A stretch of 64,000 nucleotides of DNA from Scylla paramamosain (GCF_035594125.1 NC_087191.1:4717967-4781966), one strand, 5' to 3'. Positions 12,590 to 22,844 are shown, counted from the first letter of the stretch. Made by a program: numbers and translations. Notes: generated by a model from the sequence alone, not told the origin.

Positions 12590-13340
12590 CGCCTAGATCA
12601 TAGCGTGGCTCTCGTACCAAGGACGGCCCCCACACCAGGAATTCCTCCCATTTGTTGAAATTCCAGCTCAGTTTCAGGAATTTGAGAAGGAGTTGGCCAC
12701 AAAAAGACATCCTCTCCTGCCTCACACAGGACATCAATCAATCTCTGGACACTCTGGAACTCCCTGCCTGCTTCTGTATTTCCACCTTCCTATGACTTGG
12801 ATTCCTTCAAGAGGGAGGTTTCAAGACACTTATCCACCAATTTTTGACCACTGCTTTGACCCTTTTATGGGACTGGCATTTCAGTGGGCATTTTTTTTAT
12901 TAGATTTTTGTTGCCCTTGGCCAGTATCCTTCCTACATAAAAAAAAAAAAAACACACAAACACTGGTCTGTGACACACCGAATATCTCCAAGATTTCACG
13001 ATAGGTACTCTGTGTGCCTAAATACCACAGAGTGAGGTACAAAGATTTTCTTGGACCCAAATAAAGGCTGGTACCTAAAGGCTCCTCACCATAAGCCTTG
13101 TGTATCAAGTCCAAGGTATCGTCAAAAGATTTCCTTGTGAGGCGAAGGTGCCTGAAGAATTCCATCTCACTCATGTTCAGAACATCTGCCTGGCCCTCCT
13201 GCTTTGGATGGTGTTCCCTACAAAAGAAATACAAAATTAGTATACAGTTGAAAATATTAACATACTGGTTGTTTGGGATTTGAACAAAGTCTCTGCCTGT
13301 GGGAAAATCTTTCCCAACTCTAGCATGTGGTTGGAGGCCA
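12590..13340 (-). pseudogene. Harbinger (HARBI1-like) transposase relic, split by LINE-A
   Basis: The 5' coding part (about 13,220 to 12,957) reads LTRKSFDDTLDLIHKAYG, then GPRKSLYLTLWYLGTQSTYR and EILEIFGVSQTSV. This is the N-terminal helical region typical of HARBI1-type nucleases. After the LINE-A insertion the frame resumes at about 12,735 with FLWPTPSQIPETELEFQQMGG and IPGVGAVLGTR, the segment that normally leads into the first catalytic Asp (GAIDGT in the family). Here that Asp position is changed and stops follow. The rest of the DDE domain is not recognisable. HARBI1 itself is a domesticated member, but the breaks show this is a dead transposon copy. Confidence 0.68.
12748..12951 (+). 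mobile_element. LINE-A 3' end fragment nested in Harbinger
   Basis: Covers the last RT codons (FHLPMTWIPSRGRFQD in a shifted frame), the LINE-A 3' UTR and a poly(A) of about 14 bp. Typical 5'-truncated retrotransposition into the transposase reading frame. Confidence 0.88.
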
Positions 13341-13379
13341 TAGTGTTTTTTCGAGAAATGGGTACCCAACACAACAACC

Positions 13380-13765
13380 CAACATAACCACACCTAACCT
13401 GACATAAACTATATATTAGAAATGAGTATTTGGACATTAGAAGACCTTAATAAAACATAACCTAACCTAAATTGGAAGTGCCAAACCTACCTAACCTAAC
13501 CCCACCTGACCTAACATAACCTAACATAGCCTAACATAACCTATATATGAACAATGAGTATTTGGGCATTAGAAGATCCTAATAAAACCTGACCTAACCT
13601 AAATTGGAAGGGCCAAACCTAGCTATATATCCTGATCCAGCCTAACCTATATATAAGAAATGAGTATATGGCCATTACAAGACCTTAATAAAACCTAACC
13701 TAAACTAAATTGGAAGGGCCAAACCCACCTAACATAACCCATTCTAACCTAACCTGACCTTTCCC
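13380..13765. repeat. Three diverged tandem units rich in CCTAA
   Basis: Units start near 13,411, 13,545 and 13,650. Each contains AATGAGTAT..GG.CATTA, then CCTTAATAAAAC and AAATTGGAAG.GCCAAACC, joined by CCTAA/CATAA pentamers. Spacing is about 105-135 bp. CCTAA is the complement of the TTAGG arthropod telomere unit, but the runs are short and mixed. Similar pentamers recur at 14,705-14,812. Confidence 0.75.
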
Positions 13766-14045
13766 TAATTAAGATTGTAGTCTATTATTAAACACACTTT
13801 TAATCCCACAATTTCACTCTGCTTCATAGCCATGGCCACTACCGTGGACATGTGAACACTGTATGAGGAGAGGAAGGTAAGAGGAAGAAACTTAATAAAT
13901 TTAAAAATAAATAGAAAAAATCATTTGCCAAAGAAACACAAATATATCCTATTTTCTTCCAAGCCTTCACGAAACCCTTTGTTTACACATAATACATTGG
14001 TAAGAAGTGGCGGACATAATTACCTTTCCATGAAGTAAGAAGTAG

Positions 14046-14207
14046 CTACTGCTGGACTCCCATCTCTACACCCATATCTGCCTCAGGCTGTATCTCAGCA
14101 ATGCTTGCAATGGTTAGAAGAGGTTTCAAACAAGGACTTGACGTAAAAGGCTGGTAGTCATCGTCTTCCATGTATGTATCAGAGTCAATGGTGCTGTCCT
14201 TCTCCAT
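14046..14207 (-). CDS. Small acidic ORF inside the Harbinger element, unknown
   Basis: An ATG-initiated frame of 53 codons, acidic (MEKDSTIDSDTYMEDDDYQP start), between the transposase relic and the right inverted repeat. It could be a 5' exon of the Harbinger transposase or of its Myb-like partner protein, but no domain is visible and no splice link is proven. Confidence 0.25.
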   Translation of the reverse strand: MEKDSTIDSDTYMEDDDYQPFTSSPCLKPLLTIASIAEIQPEADMGVEMGVQQ

Positions 14208-14399
14208 GCTTATTTTTCGTATTCTCGGTAGTATTATATGACGATGCTTCCACTCTGTGATCTCTCAACTAAGGCGTATGACAGTTTTTTTCCGGCAGGG
14301 ACAAGCGAGGGTTGTCTGGCAGCGGAGTAATTGTGTTCAGTACGCCCCCATCCTTCAACCCCTAACATTGTTAGAGGTTGCGGAGTGCTACTGAAAACG

Positions 14400-14945
14400 A
14401 CTTTAGTTTCAAGTGACCAAGTGCGCGCGCAATTTTGTTTTCACTGCCAGACGTATGGCTCATTTACTCCCAGCCACGGCAACGCACAGACCTCCCTGGA
14501 CTCCCTCTTAAACTCTTCTTTTTTTTTTTCTTTTTTTTCGGAAGAATGTTTAGGCGTTGGCCAAGATCCGTTAGCTGCTATGCTACATCACGCTATCTCT
14601 AATACATTAGTTCTTTTTACTTCTTATTGGAATTCAAGTATTAAATATGGATTATTTAGCTTATCAAAGCATTTAGTACTACGAATGGTTCGGGTTTTAA
14701 AATAATAGAACACTAATCTAAGTTAGCAGTACTTAACTTAACCTAAATGATCTGTAGCAATATCTAACATAACCTAACCTAACATATCTTAACCTAGCCT
14801 AACCTACACGGCATGCCTACTCCTGCTGCTGTTGAATAGTGGCGGCTGAAGACGTCTGCGTTGCCGTGGCTGGGAGTGAATGTATCGTACGTCTGGCAGT
14901 AAATATAGTCATTTAAAATTAGCTGTTCGCTTGAACTTACTACAC
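14400..14945. mobile_element. Inverted-repeat element (MITE-like), candidate
   Basis: An inverted repeat of about 45 bp (14,442-14,489 and 14,856-14,900, sharing CTCCCAGCCACGGCAACGCA), with weaker similarity outward to about 14,407 and 14,940. The interior of about 360 bp has T-runs and no coding signal. It lies immediately beside the right end of the Harbinger element, so it may be a related non-autonomous copy. Confidence 0.5.
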
Positions 14946-15129
14946 CGGCACGCACTGCCACCAGCAGTGCCACCATTAACAATACCTTGTGATGGATTGC
15001 GTATTCTCACATTAATTTTCTAATGGATTACTTATTATCACTAAATTCAGATCTGCTAAACAACACATAAGCTAGTTATGATCCGATGTCGTATTGGAAT
15101 CATCCACATAAAATATGAAACTGTGTACA

Positions 15130-15650
15130 ACCCCTAAGCTTTGATTTCCACACTACTCGCCTTCTGCTTCTTCTCTGTAATTTTTATCTCAAGTTTCCTA
15201 CATGACCGTTCTATTGCTACTATGTTAGACAGTCACTTCTAATATTAACAGAGGTGTTCCTCAGACTTTTGTCCTGTCACCGATTCTCTTCCTACTATTC
15301 ATTAATGATCTTCTAAACCAAATTTCTTGTCCTATCCACTCCTACGCTGATGATACCATCCTGCACTTTTCCATATCTTTTCGTAGACATCCAACTCTTC
15401 AATAAGTAAACAGGTCACGCAAGGAATTTGTAATGTTGTAATCTATCTATTTGACACTGAACTGCCTCCACCTCCTCTTCTACACTGAAAATCCTTGCTC
15501 TGTCCTTTACTTACAATCTAAACTTAAAGCTTCACATTCCATCTCTAGGTAAAACAGCCTCTATGAAGGTAAGCATTCTGAGTCATCTCCGCCAAATTTT
15601 CTCAACCCCCAAAAACTGCTAACTCTGTAGATAGGCATTATCCATGTAAG
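15130..15650 (+). mobile_element. LINE-A, old copy, RT middle part
   Basis: Plus-strand RT palm region including GTGTTCCTCAGACTTTTGTC and TCCTACGCTGATGATACCAT (the YADDT block), followed by decayed C-terminal sequence. It is joined to an opposite-strand LINE-A copy through a (TTTA)n run at about 15,655-15,682. Confidence 0.78.
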
Positions 15651-15685
15651 TATTTTTATTTATTTATTTATTTATTTATTTGTTA

Positions 15686-16859
15686 TGTAGGAGGGACGCT
15701 GGCCAAGGGTAACAAATAAAGAAATAAAAAAAAAACCACTGAGATGCCAGTTTGAGTGGAACACCCCTCCCAGACATGTGGAACATACTCCATACATGGA
15801 CAGATAAGGCCCTTGTACAGAGTTAGCAGCTGGGTGGATGAGAAAAATTGGCGGAGACATCTCAGAACACCTAACTTCATAGAAGCTGTTTTAGCTAGAG
15901 ATAGGATGTGAAGTTTCCAGTTCAGATTATAAGTAAAGGACAGACAAAAGGATGTTCAGTGTACGAGTATAAGGGGGGGACAGTTGAGTGTCACTGAAGA
16001 AGGGATAGTTGTCTAGAAGGTTGTTTCGAGATGATAAATGGAGGAATTTAGTTTTTTGCGGCATTGAACAATACCACGTTTGCTCTACCCCAATCTGAAA
16101 TTTTAGAAAGATCAGTAGAATTCAGGCATTCTGTAGCTTCCCTGCATGAAATGTTTACTTCTTGAAGTGTTGGACATCTATGAAAAGACGTGAAAAAGTG
16201 CAGGATGGTATCATCAGCGTAGGAGTGAATAGGACAAGAAGTCTGGTTTAGAAGGTCATTGACGAATAATAAGAAGAGAGTAGGTGATAGGACAGAACCC
16301 TGAGGAACACCTCTTAAAAGATTTAGGAGAACAGCAATAGAACGGTCAGAAAGGAAACTTCAGATGAAGTTACAGAGAGAAAGATAGAAGCCGTAGGAGG
16401 GTAGTTTGGCAATCAAAGCTTTGTGCCAGACTCTATCAAAAGCTTTTGATATATCCAAGGCAACAGGAAAAGTTTCATCAAAATCTCTAGAAGAGATTTT
16501 GGTGAAACTCAGTGAGACTCAGTAAGGAAAGCCAGAAGATCATCAGTAGAGCGTCCTTGACGGAACCCATACCGGCGATCAGATAGGTTGTGAAGTGATA
16601 GATGTTTAAGAATCTTCCTGTTGAGAATAGCGCAGGAAATTAAAGCAATTGGACTGCAGTTTGAGGGATTAGAACAGTCACTGTTTTTAGGAACATGCTG
16701 AATAAGCAAAATTCCAGCAATAAGGAAAGGTAGAAGTTGACAGACAGAGTTGAAAGAGTTTGACTAGGCAAGGTTCAAGCACGGAGGCACAGTTTTGGAG
16801 AACAATAGGAGGGACCCTATCAGGTTCATAAGCCTTCCGAGGGTTTAGGCCAGCGAGGG
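15686..16859 (-). mobile_element. LINE-A minus copy, target of the gypsy insertion
   Basis: Runs from the 3' UTR (15,686) through the RT to GGGTTTAGGCCAGCGAGGG, where the gypsy LTR interrupts it. The same LINE resumes after the gypsy element at 40,964 with GAGGGCATGGAAAAC and ends about 41,003. The uninterrupted order GGCCAGCGAGGGCATGG is seen in the copy at about 5,455-5,475, proving the insertion point. Confidence 0.88.
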
Positions 16860-17317
16860 TGTCAGGGCCGGGATGGCTACTCTTCCCGTCAACACTCCTA
16901 AGATTGGATCGTAAAAACAGCAGATGAGTGCCAGGTACTGAAGGCAGGTGAGATCAGCCAACAATCTTCACCAAAGCCTTCCGGAATGGTAGAGGAGAAC
17001 AGCTGAACGGAGGTGTAGTCGTGGCAGGTGTTGAGAGTTGTCTGCTGCATGGTGTCTGCTGGCATCACGATGTCAGCTCCTGCAAAGTTCCCCCTACCAA
17101 GAAGGGATGGGGTGGTGATGAGGGAACTAGAGTCGTTGCTCCGAATTGGTGAATCATGAGGAGTCAGCAGCCCGAGTCCCTTCTGCTTGAGGATTCGAGA
17201 GGAGGAAGAGAAACCTTGGGCGAGACACTCCGCTCTTAACGTGGAGGAAGGACGATCATTCCTTCTTTTTACCACAGTAGTTAAAGGGGTGCTTAGATGG
17301 TTGGCGGTTCCCTCACA
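16860..17317 (-). repeat. Gypsy 3' LTR (458 bp) with adjacent polypurine tract
   Basis: On the plus strand TGTCAGGG..CCCTCACA. It matches the other LTR at 38,285-40,963 block by block (for example CAGCAGATGAGTGCCAGG and TGAATCATGAGGAGTCAGCA) but lacks about 175 bp present there (around 38,345-38,525). The polypurine tract, in element sense GTGGGGGCATG, lies at 17,318-17,330. Confidence 0.85.
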
Positions 17318-17330
17318 CATGCCCCCACGA

Positions 17331-17545
17331 AAGCATTTGCTGTATAGCTGATGAAAGGAATTGCATAGTGAGTATGTGACATACCAACCTACAACACAAC
17401 ACACCACATGCATACACACACGCACACACACACGCCGTACACACACACTCACACACGCCGTAAGTACATATATACACATGGGACATTTGGCCCAATGAAA
17501 ATTGACTCGGAACAGAGGTCCAAAAAGCGGTTTCTCCCGGTAACC
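17331..17545. other. Gypsy 3' untranslated part with (CA)n
   Basis: Non-coding sequence between the RNase H stop and the polypurine tract. It includes a CA-rich microsatellite at about 17,405-17,460. No integrase sequence is present between RNase H and LTR, which supports the unusual domain order. Confidence 0.6.
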
Positions 17546-18470
17546 AGAATTTATATAGAGGGGAGACGGCTGAGGAGGTCAGCCCCAAATTTATCAGAGC
17601 CGGCCACATGCACGACCCTGAATCTATAAGGCTGAAGGCCCAACGCCCATCTTAAAACTCGATCATTTCTGCCTTTGAACTTTCCTAAGTAGATCAAGGA
17701 TTTATGGTCAACCTCAAGGATAAACTCGTTACCTCGGAGGTAGAAGTCAAACCTATTAATGCCAAAGACTATGGCCAGGCATTCCTTCTCGATGGTAGAA
17801 TATCGTCATTCCCTCTCCAATAGTTTGCAGCTGGCGTAGGCAGTAGGGTATGGAAGATCTTTGTGGTACTGTAGAAGCACAGCACCAATCCCATGGTCTG
17901 AAGCATCAGTCCGCAGAACAAAGGCCCGGTTCGGGTCTGGCAGACGGAGAACAGGCGAGGATGACAATGTCTGCTTCATTTGTTCGAAACGGGAGTGAAG
18001 ATCAGCAGACCAGCAGAGAGGTTCTCATACCGGCTTCTTCAGAAGATCAGAGAGGGGTCCAGTTAGTTCAGAAGCCTGAGGGATAAGGCTCTTATAAAAA
18101 GATATCACTCCCAGAAAACTCCGAAGCAACATCTTAGTGGAAGTAGGAGTCAGTGATGTTATGATGGAGATCTTGTCAGTTTGGATCCAAAGGTAGTCGG
18201 GTGTCATGACAAACCCCAGATAATTGATGGATTCCACTCCAAAACAACACTTCGAGGGCTTGACTGTAAGTCCATGGAGTCGGAGACTCTAAAACAGATC
18301 TTAGGGCAGAAATGTGAGTGGGCCAATCTGAGGAGTACACGATGTTATCGAAGTAGAAAGACATATTAGGTAGACCAGCAAGAACTATCCTCATTAACCA
18401 GACGTAAGTGGCACAAACTGTGACGAGACCAAAAGGCATACGCGTGAACTCCATGAGTCCCCAGTGTGTA
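17546..18470 (-). pseudogene. Gypsy RT (C-terminal half) and RNase H
   Basis: Starts mid-RT with EFTRMPFGLVT, followed by the catalytic box as FYFDNIVYSSDW (the second Asp of the usual DD is Asn). The thumb/connection (LRSFLGVISFYKSLIP) comes next, then RNase H with LRTDASDHGIGAVLLQY, STIEKECLAIVFGINRFDFYL, EVDHKSLIYL and a GADLLSRLP end. One stop interrupts the YASCKLLERE/RYSTIE junction. The N-terminal half of RT is missing because the Polinton-side junction lies at about 18,470. Confidence 0.82.
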
Positions 18471-19378
18471 GGGAACGCTGACGGCTGACGGCGACGGCTG
18501 ACGGCGACACTGACGGAGAAGAGGTGAGGGGGCGTGCGTCCTTATGCTTCGGCGACGATGGAATGACTAATGAATCAATAATTGAGTGAAAGGAGGGGGG
18601 GGGGGGGGGGGGAGGGTGTGGACTGGCGGCCAGACGTGGAAGTCGCCACACACACGCGTGGCTAGGGGACTGTGACGGCAATGCCGTGTAGGTCGCCCTT
18701 TCACGTCCCCCCCACCCCCAACCCACCCACCCAGGGGCGACTCTGACGGCAAGCCATATTGCGATGGTGATCCTGATAGCAATTTTCCATAGACCCATGC
18801 TTGGGAAGAGGGGGGTGATTCACGACGGCAAACACCAAGGGGGGGGGAGGGGGAAGGGGGGGGGAGCGGGACGGTGACGGCGACACTGACGGAGAGGTGG
18901 GGGGAGGCGTGCGTCCTTATCCTTCGGCGACGATGGAATGACTAAATGAATCAATGATGGTGGGTGGAAAATAATTGAGTGAAAAGGGGGTGGAGGGGGG
19001 AGGGGAGGTGGGGGTGGGGGGGGGACTGGCGGCCAGACGTGGCAGCCGCCCGCCACACACGCGTGATTAGGGGGACTCTGACGGCGCTTGCCATAGAAGT
19101 CGCCCTTTCCCTTTCATTCACGGAATCCTGGAGGGTGGGGTGACTGAGTGTTGCCATCACGCGTTCCCTCCGACATCTCAATACATCCCCTATGGTCAAG
19201 GTCGTCGCGACTGCCGCACGAGATCCCGTTACCTGTCCATCCTTTTTACCTGGAGAAAGCGTCTGTGACGGCCAGGGCGGAGCGGCGGCCTCTTCCACTT
19301 TCACCGACCACCAGCGGCGTGGGCTGACGTAATACTTATGCCGGATGGTCACCTTATTATTATTATTATTATTATTAA

Positions 19379-19410
<32 letters not shown>

Positions 19411-19415
19411 GAAAG
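18471..19415. repeat. Polinton left terminal inverted repeat
   Basis: About 945 bp, nearly identical in reverse complement to 32,711-33,650. It ends inward with a (TTA)n run (19,352-19,411). It contains two tandem diverged units of about 400 bp, each with GGCGGCCAGACGTGG, CACACGCGTG, a long G-run and GGCGACGATGGAATGACTAA. Outermost are short repeats of CTGACGGCGA. Confidence 0.88.
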
Positions 19416-19438
19416 GTTATGCAGAGTCGATGGAACAT

Positions 19439-19450
19439 TTTATTTTTATT
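19439..19450 (-). promoter_or_regulatory. Two overlapping AATAAA poly(A) signals
   Basis: On the minus strand AATAAAAATAAA, about 50 bp past the probable stop of the spliced Pro/Gln-rich gene and just inside the left inverted repeat. It fits the 3' end of the last Polinton transcript. Confidence 0.55.
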
Positions 19451-19498
19451 AGGACAAATACAGCTCATTGCTTATTAGGGCAAATACATCTCTTTCAT

Positions 19499-20015
19499 TC
19501 AAAACATTTGCGAATTGAAGGCGAAGAGATCATCGTCATCGCTGTCAATGACGGGCGTAGTTTTAATAACTCTAGGAACCAGCTTCTTACGAGGGGCGGC
19601 TGGAGCAACGGGGAGTTTTGGTGTGCTGTCGTCCTCTGGCGTGTTAGGGGGGAATATTTTTTTTTTTTCTGTTTTCCTGCGACTTCTTCTTCGCCTCCTG
19701 ACCCTCTTTGCCGCCTACTGTCGACTCATCTGACCGTTGCGGCTGTGCTTCGGTCGGAGGTGGCATCAGCGACTCCTGAGGTGGCGGAATCGACTGCGAT
19801 GCCGGCTGCTGCTGTTGCGACTCCTGTCCTGATGGAGCGTCAGGAGGTGGGCTGGCCGGCAGTGGCGACATGTCGTCATCACTAAAGATCAATTTCTTCT
19901 TTGCAGGTTCTGACATTTTCTCCACATTGACATCCTCATGGTCAGCACGGCTTCGCTTACCCCCAGCATCGCCCAGATAGATATCAAAGCGGAAAGAGAT
20001 GCGTTCTGTAACAGA

Positions 20016-20050
<35 letters not shown>

Positions 20051-20218
20051 GATGAGAACAATGGAAAAGTTTTTATTTCCCCTCCCACTCTCCCTCTTCT
20101 TATTCATTGGCAAAGAACGTTAATGTAATTTACAATGGTGAAGATGTCAGATGCCGTGCAAGGTAATGGCGTACTCACCCGCAGTTCTCAAGATGAAATG
20201 TTTGTTAGCTTGCTCCAT
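19499..20218 (-). CDS. Spliced Polinton protein, Pro/Gln-rich, with homopolymer frameshift
   Basis: Exon 1 is 20,218-20,179 (ATG, 40 nt) and ends at a GTGAGT donor. Exon 2 starts at 20,005 after a pyrimidine tract and a TGTTACAG acceptor; the 173-nt intron keeps frame. The protein has a basic cluster and an acidic KKLIFSDDD motif, then a Pro/Gln-rich stretch and a lysine-rich stretch. At a 12-A run (19,657-19,668) the frame shifts. As written it stops at about 19,644, but the neighbouring frame continues to a stop at 19,499 and ends in a second acidic/aromatic motif (SDDDDLFAFNSQMF) resembling the first. The run length may be an assembly error or a real mutation. Function unknown; composition suggests a disordered nucleic-acid or chromatin-interacting protein (inference). 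Confidence 0.55.
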
Positions 20219-20335
20219 TCTTGGAGATGAGGCTTCGACGTCCGACTGGGTTGAGAGGTGATGGCGAAGTGACGCTTATCCGTCAGCAATTACCCCATAT
20301 TGACCCCCTTTCCCACCCCCACCCCACCCCCCAAT

Positions 20336-20908
20336 CTACCTTATTACCGCTTTACAGATGTTACGACATCTCGCCCGGCTGCCGGCTGGGCAAAACGTAG
20401 GCATGCAATGCGGCATATTACGAAATATTACGTATGCCATACGAGTAATTTTTTTGTCATTATATAGATATTGATGCTTTTTGAAGGTGGCGTGAATAAT
20501 GCACATTGCACGTTTTAATGTATGCCAACTCAGTAGAAGGCAAAAGAACATGCAATAAATGCCACACACGAGGGAATTCAACCCCTGAAGTCGATAATTT
20601 AATGTGCTAATTTTCATATGTGGACAAGTTTGCATAAAATGATGTAAGACAGCGGAATTGTATTTGGGATGCAAGTTATAGCTATCGTAATAGCCTATGG
20701 TCTGACTTTGAAAATTAAGACAAACAGTAATCCAGTGGCCCATGGTCTTTGAGTCACTCAATGTATTTAGAATGAAAACGCATGGCTTCACCTGTTTTCT
20801 GGCAAGATTTATCAGATCTGTCACATGGCGATGATCGTGACAGCCTAAAAAATAAACTCGATCGCCCAAGATGCCTGCTAGACCGGCCTGTATTTCACGT
20901 GCATTCAT
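20336..20908 (-). CDS. Adenain-like cysteine protease (Polinton PRO)
   Basis: 190 residues, close to the adenovirus protease size. The catalytic layout is visible: His58 in MGHWITVCLN, Asp75 in YYDSY (Glu/Asp/Asn in the family), Gln108 in YRLQG and Cys115 in NSLVCGIYC. In adenoviruses and related viruses this enzyme cleaves capsid and core precursors during maturation. It starts only 6 bp after the major capsid stop, so the two are probably expressed together. The frame is intact and all catalytic positions are kept. Confidence 0.85.
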   Translation of the reverse strand: MNAREIQAGLAGILGDRVYFLGCHDHRHVTDLINLARKQVKPCVFILNTLSDSKTMGHWITVCLNFQSQTIGYYDSYNLHPKYNSAVLHHFMQTCPHMKISTLNYRLQGLNSLVCGIYCMFFCLLLSWHTLKRAMCIIHATFKKHQYLYNDKKITRMAYVIFRNMPHCMPTFCPAGSRARCRNICKAVIR

Positions 20909-20914
20909 GACGGC

Positions 20915-22282
20915 TTATGCGCGGACAATGCAGCGAACGTGACGATAATGATCAATTTCTATGACGCCAGTAGTGTCGGCGAAAAACATTATGACGCGGT
21001 TGTGATTACGTCCCTTGGCAAACGACAGATTAATTCTTAGATTTCCTGATTTATCCAGAGGGATGGCATTGTGCACGTCCTCCGTCACAAAGTTAAAGAA
21101 ACATACTGTCCGACCTTTATTAAATGCATCAAATGTTAGGGAATTACGCGTGTCCAATCCTAGTGACTCAAGGGTCGTGTAAAACAATTTTGACGCGTGA
21201 TGCGGGAAAGAGCTGCGAACGTTATAAATGGTCGCCCCGTTCACGGTGATATGTACATGTGACAGATCGGCGTGTTGAAAATATAAACCATTCTTATCAA
21301 TTACGCCTTGTAAGCTGTCCATATCAACTATTGCCATGGTCAAATTTTGAGGTATGATTTGCGCGAAAGGTAATTCGGCAATCAAAGACGTTTGATTGGC
21401 GGCTAACACATACGTTTTATTGAGCGTTCTATTAAAAGTGTATTGCATTGGATTTCGAGTCAAGGAGTTATTTAACGATTCTAAGGCGGGCGGATGTGGC
21501 GTGACGCGGTCAACCCATAACTTAGCCATCTCGAGCTTAAATTTGAAACTGCTGGCATCTTGGTGTGAATTAAGAATCCATGTTTTGTTAGCCAATTCTA
21601 ATCGAATTCTCACATCAACAGAGTCAAGCAGATAAGCGTCCAGACTTGATATATCCGAAAACAAAGGCGCAGTCATCGAAATGCCGTGCGTTTTACAATC
21701 TTTCATCATTTGTTTCTCGTCTTTATTCCCTCCCGTGAAATAGTCTTCATCAAATTTATTGATTATGCCTTTTGATCCATCATAATCGCGGTGGTAGAAG
21801 GCGACGCGACCGATAGAGTCAATTTTATCCTGAGGGATTGTTGTAATCATTTTAATGAAGGCGTGATAGTTGAACAAAGAGGATGACTCCACAAGCTGTT
21901 CGTTAAAATAACAAGCGCATGACTTAAACATCGTATTATTCAAACCATTACTAAAAACGACGTGATCGTCATCGTCTAGTGGCGCGCCGTCTGCCTTCGT
22001 CGCGCTAACTCGCAATTCTAGAGACAGCGTTGATAGATCCAAAAATTGCCCTGGAATACCAGGCAGTCTAAATTCAATGTAAGGATCGTTGATCCCCGCA
22101 TGATTATTAGCATTTGCGTCTAAATTAACGGGTAATACGTCCAACTTTCCCCTCGCAGCGACTGACGATTCGATGGTATGCAAGCGATTCACCCGCGGAA
22201 AGTTCTCACTCACGGCCGTCAGATAATTGCTCAGGGGGGTGGAGGTCGCTCCACCCTGCACATCCGGACCGTAATGAGTCAT
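20915..22282 (-). CDS. Major capsid protein (hexon-like, double jelly-roll)
   Basis: 455 residues. The N-terminal part has the pattern typical of Polinton capsid proteins: DPYIEFRLPGIPGQFLDLS at about 66-84, followed by strand-rich LSLELRVSATKADG, NTMFKSCACYFNEQLVE and NYHAFIKMI. Later blocks (MQYTFNRTLNKTYVLAANQ; FAKGRNHNRVIMFFADTTG near the C-terminus) fit the same family by order. The double jelly-roll fold is inferred from family knowledge. It follows p146 by 13 bp and precedes the protease by 6 bp. Trimers of this protein would form the capsid facets. The frame is uninterrupted. Confidence 0.82.
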   Translation of the reverse strand: MTHYGPDVQGGATSTPLSNYLTAVSENFPRVNRLHTIESSVAARGKLDVLPVNLDANANNHAGINDPYIEFRLPGIPGQFLDLSTLSLELRVSATKADGAPLDDDDHVVFSNGLNNTMFKSCACYFNEQLVESSSLFNYHAFIKMITTIPQDKIDSIGRVAFYHRDYDGSKGIINKFDEDYFTGGNKDEKQMMKDCKTHGISMTAPLFSDISSLDAYLLDSVDVRIRLELANKTWILNSHQDASSFKFKLEMAKLWVDRVTPHPPALESLNNSLTRNPMQYTFNRTLNKTYVLAANQTSLIAELPFAQIIPQNLTMAIVDMDSLQGVIDKNGLYFQHADLSHVHITVNGATIYNVRSSFPHHASKLFYTTLESLGLDTRNSLTFDAFNKGRTVCFFNFVTEDVHNAIPLDKSGNLRINLSFAKGRNHNRVIMFFADTTGVIEIDHYRHVRCIVRA

Positions 22283-22295
22283 CTTTGCGACTAAG

Positions 22296-22736
22296 CTAAA
22301 TATTGAAGATATCTGCTTTATAGCAAGTCTTTCTTTTCAGTTGCCTGGTTGGTGGTTTTCTCTTTTTTTTTTTTTTTCCGACTCCAACTTTCCTCTTTTT
22401 CATTACTCGTCCGCCTCGAACTATCCTTTCCCCCACACCCTTCACGGCTGCAACACCTCTATTTCTTAATGATTCGCGAAGTCGCTTCCCTTCTAAAACA
22501 TCTGTTAATAAACCTTTTCCCATTTGGAGCGCTTCGGGTGCTACAGTGCGCATGAGAAAGGGAATTGCTCTTTTAGCAAAGCCACTCAAAACGGAAAATA
22601 GACCGCCACCTCTTCTTGAATGGGGTGGAATAAAAACCCGGATGTCGTCTAAACCTCCACCTTTGCTTTGCATAAAAAGCAAGTCGTATTCCGCTCGAGT
22701 GGGAGGTGTGAACGCTCTCGTCATGATGGTTGTCAC
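22296..22736 (-). CDS. Small basic Polinton protein upstream of capsid gene (p146)
   Basis: 146 residues. It begins with a polar segment, then a glycine-flanked amphipathic/hydrophobic stretch (GGGLFSVLSGFAKRAIPFLM, residues about 44-63), then an extremely basic C-terminus (VMKKRKVGVGKKKKKRK). Similar Gly-rich plus basic proteins next to the capsid gene are common in Polintons. A role in DNA condensation or membrane disruption, by analogy with adenovirus core and pVI-type proteins, is an inference. A TATAAAT box lies about 110 bp upstream. Confidence 0.7.
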   Translation of the reverse strand: MTTIMTRAFTPPTRAEYDLLFMQSKGGGLDDIRVFIPPHSRRGGGLFSVLSGFAKRAIPFLMRTVAPEALQMGKGLLTDVLEGKRLRESLRNRGVAAVKGVGERIVRGGRVMKKRKVGVGKKKKKRKPPTRQLKRKTCYKADIFNI

Positions 22737-22844
22737 GTCATGAATAAGACGTCGAGCATAATCACCAGCTATTTATTTCTGTCTGATATGCTGCTCCCGC
22801 CATGATCAAAATAAATAATAACGGTCACCCCAATTAAGGAATAC

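Larger units (their letters stand above)
12066..14399 (-). mobile_element. PIF/Harbinger-like DNA transposon, decayed
   Basis: Bounded by inverted repeats of about 29 bp: 12,066-12,094 (CAGTAGCACTCTGCAACCCC core) and 14,371-14,399 (GGTTGCGGAGTGCTACTG core). Inside lies a minus-strand Harbinger transposase relic, a tandem CCTAA-rich block and a small acidic ORF. I could not identify a clean 3-bp target duplication, so the exact ends are uncertain. A LINE-A tail is inserted at 12,748-12,951. Confidence 0.6.

Noticed and set aside
13440..13765. True telomere array (CCTAA)n
   Set aside because: Pentamers are few, interrupted and part of longer diverged units inside a transposon; there is no terminal array.
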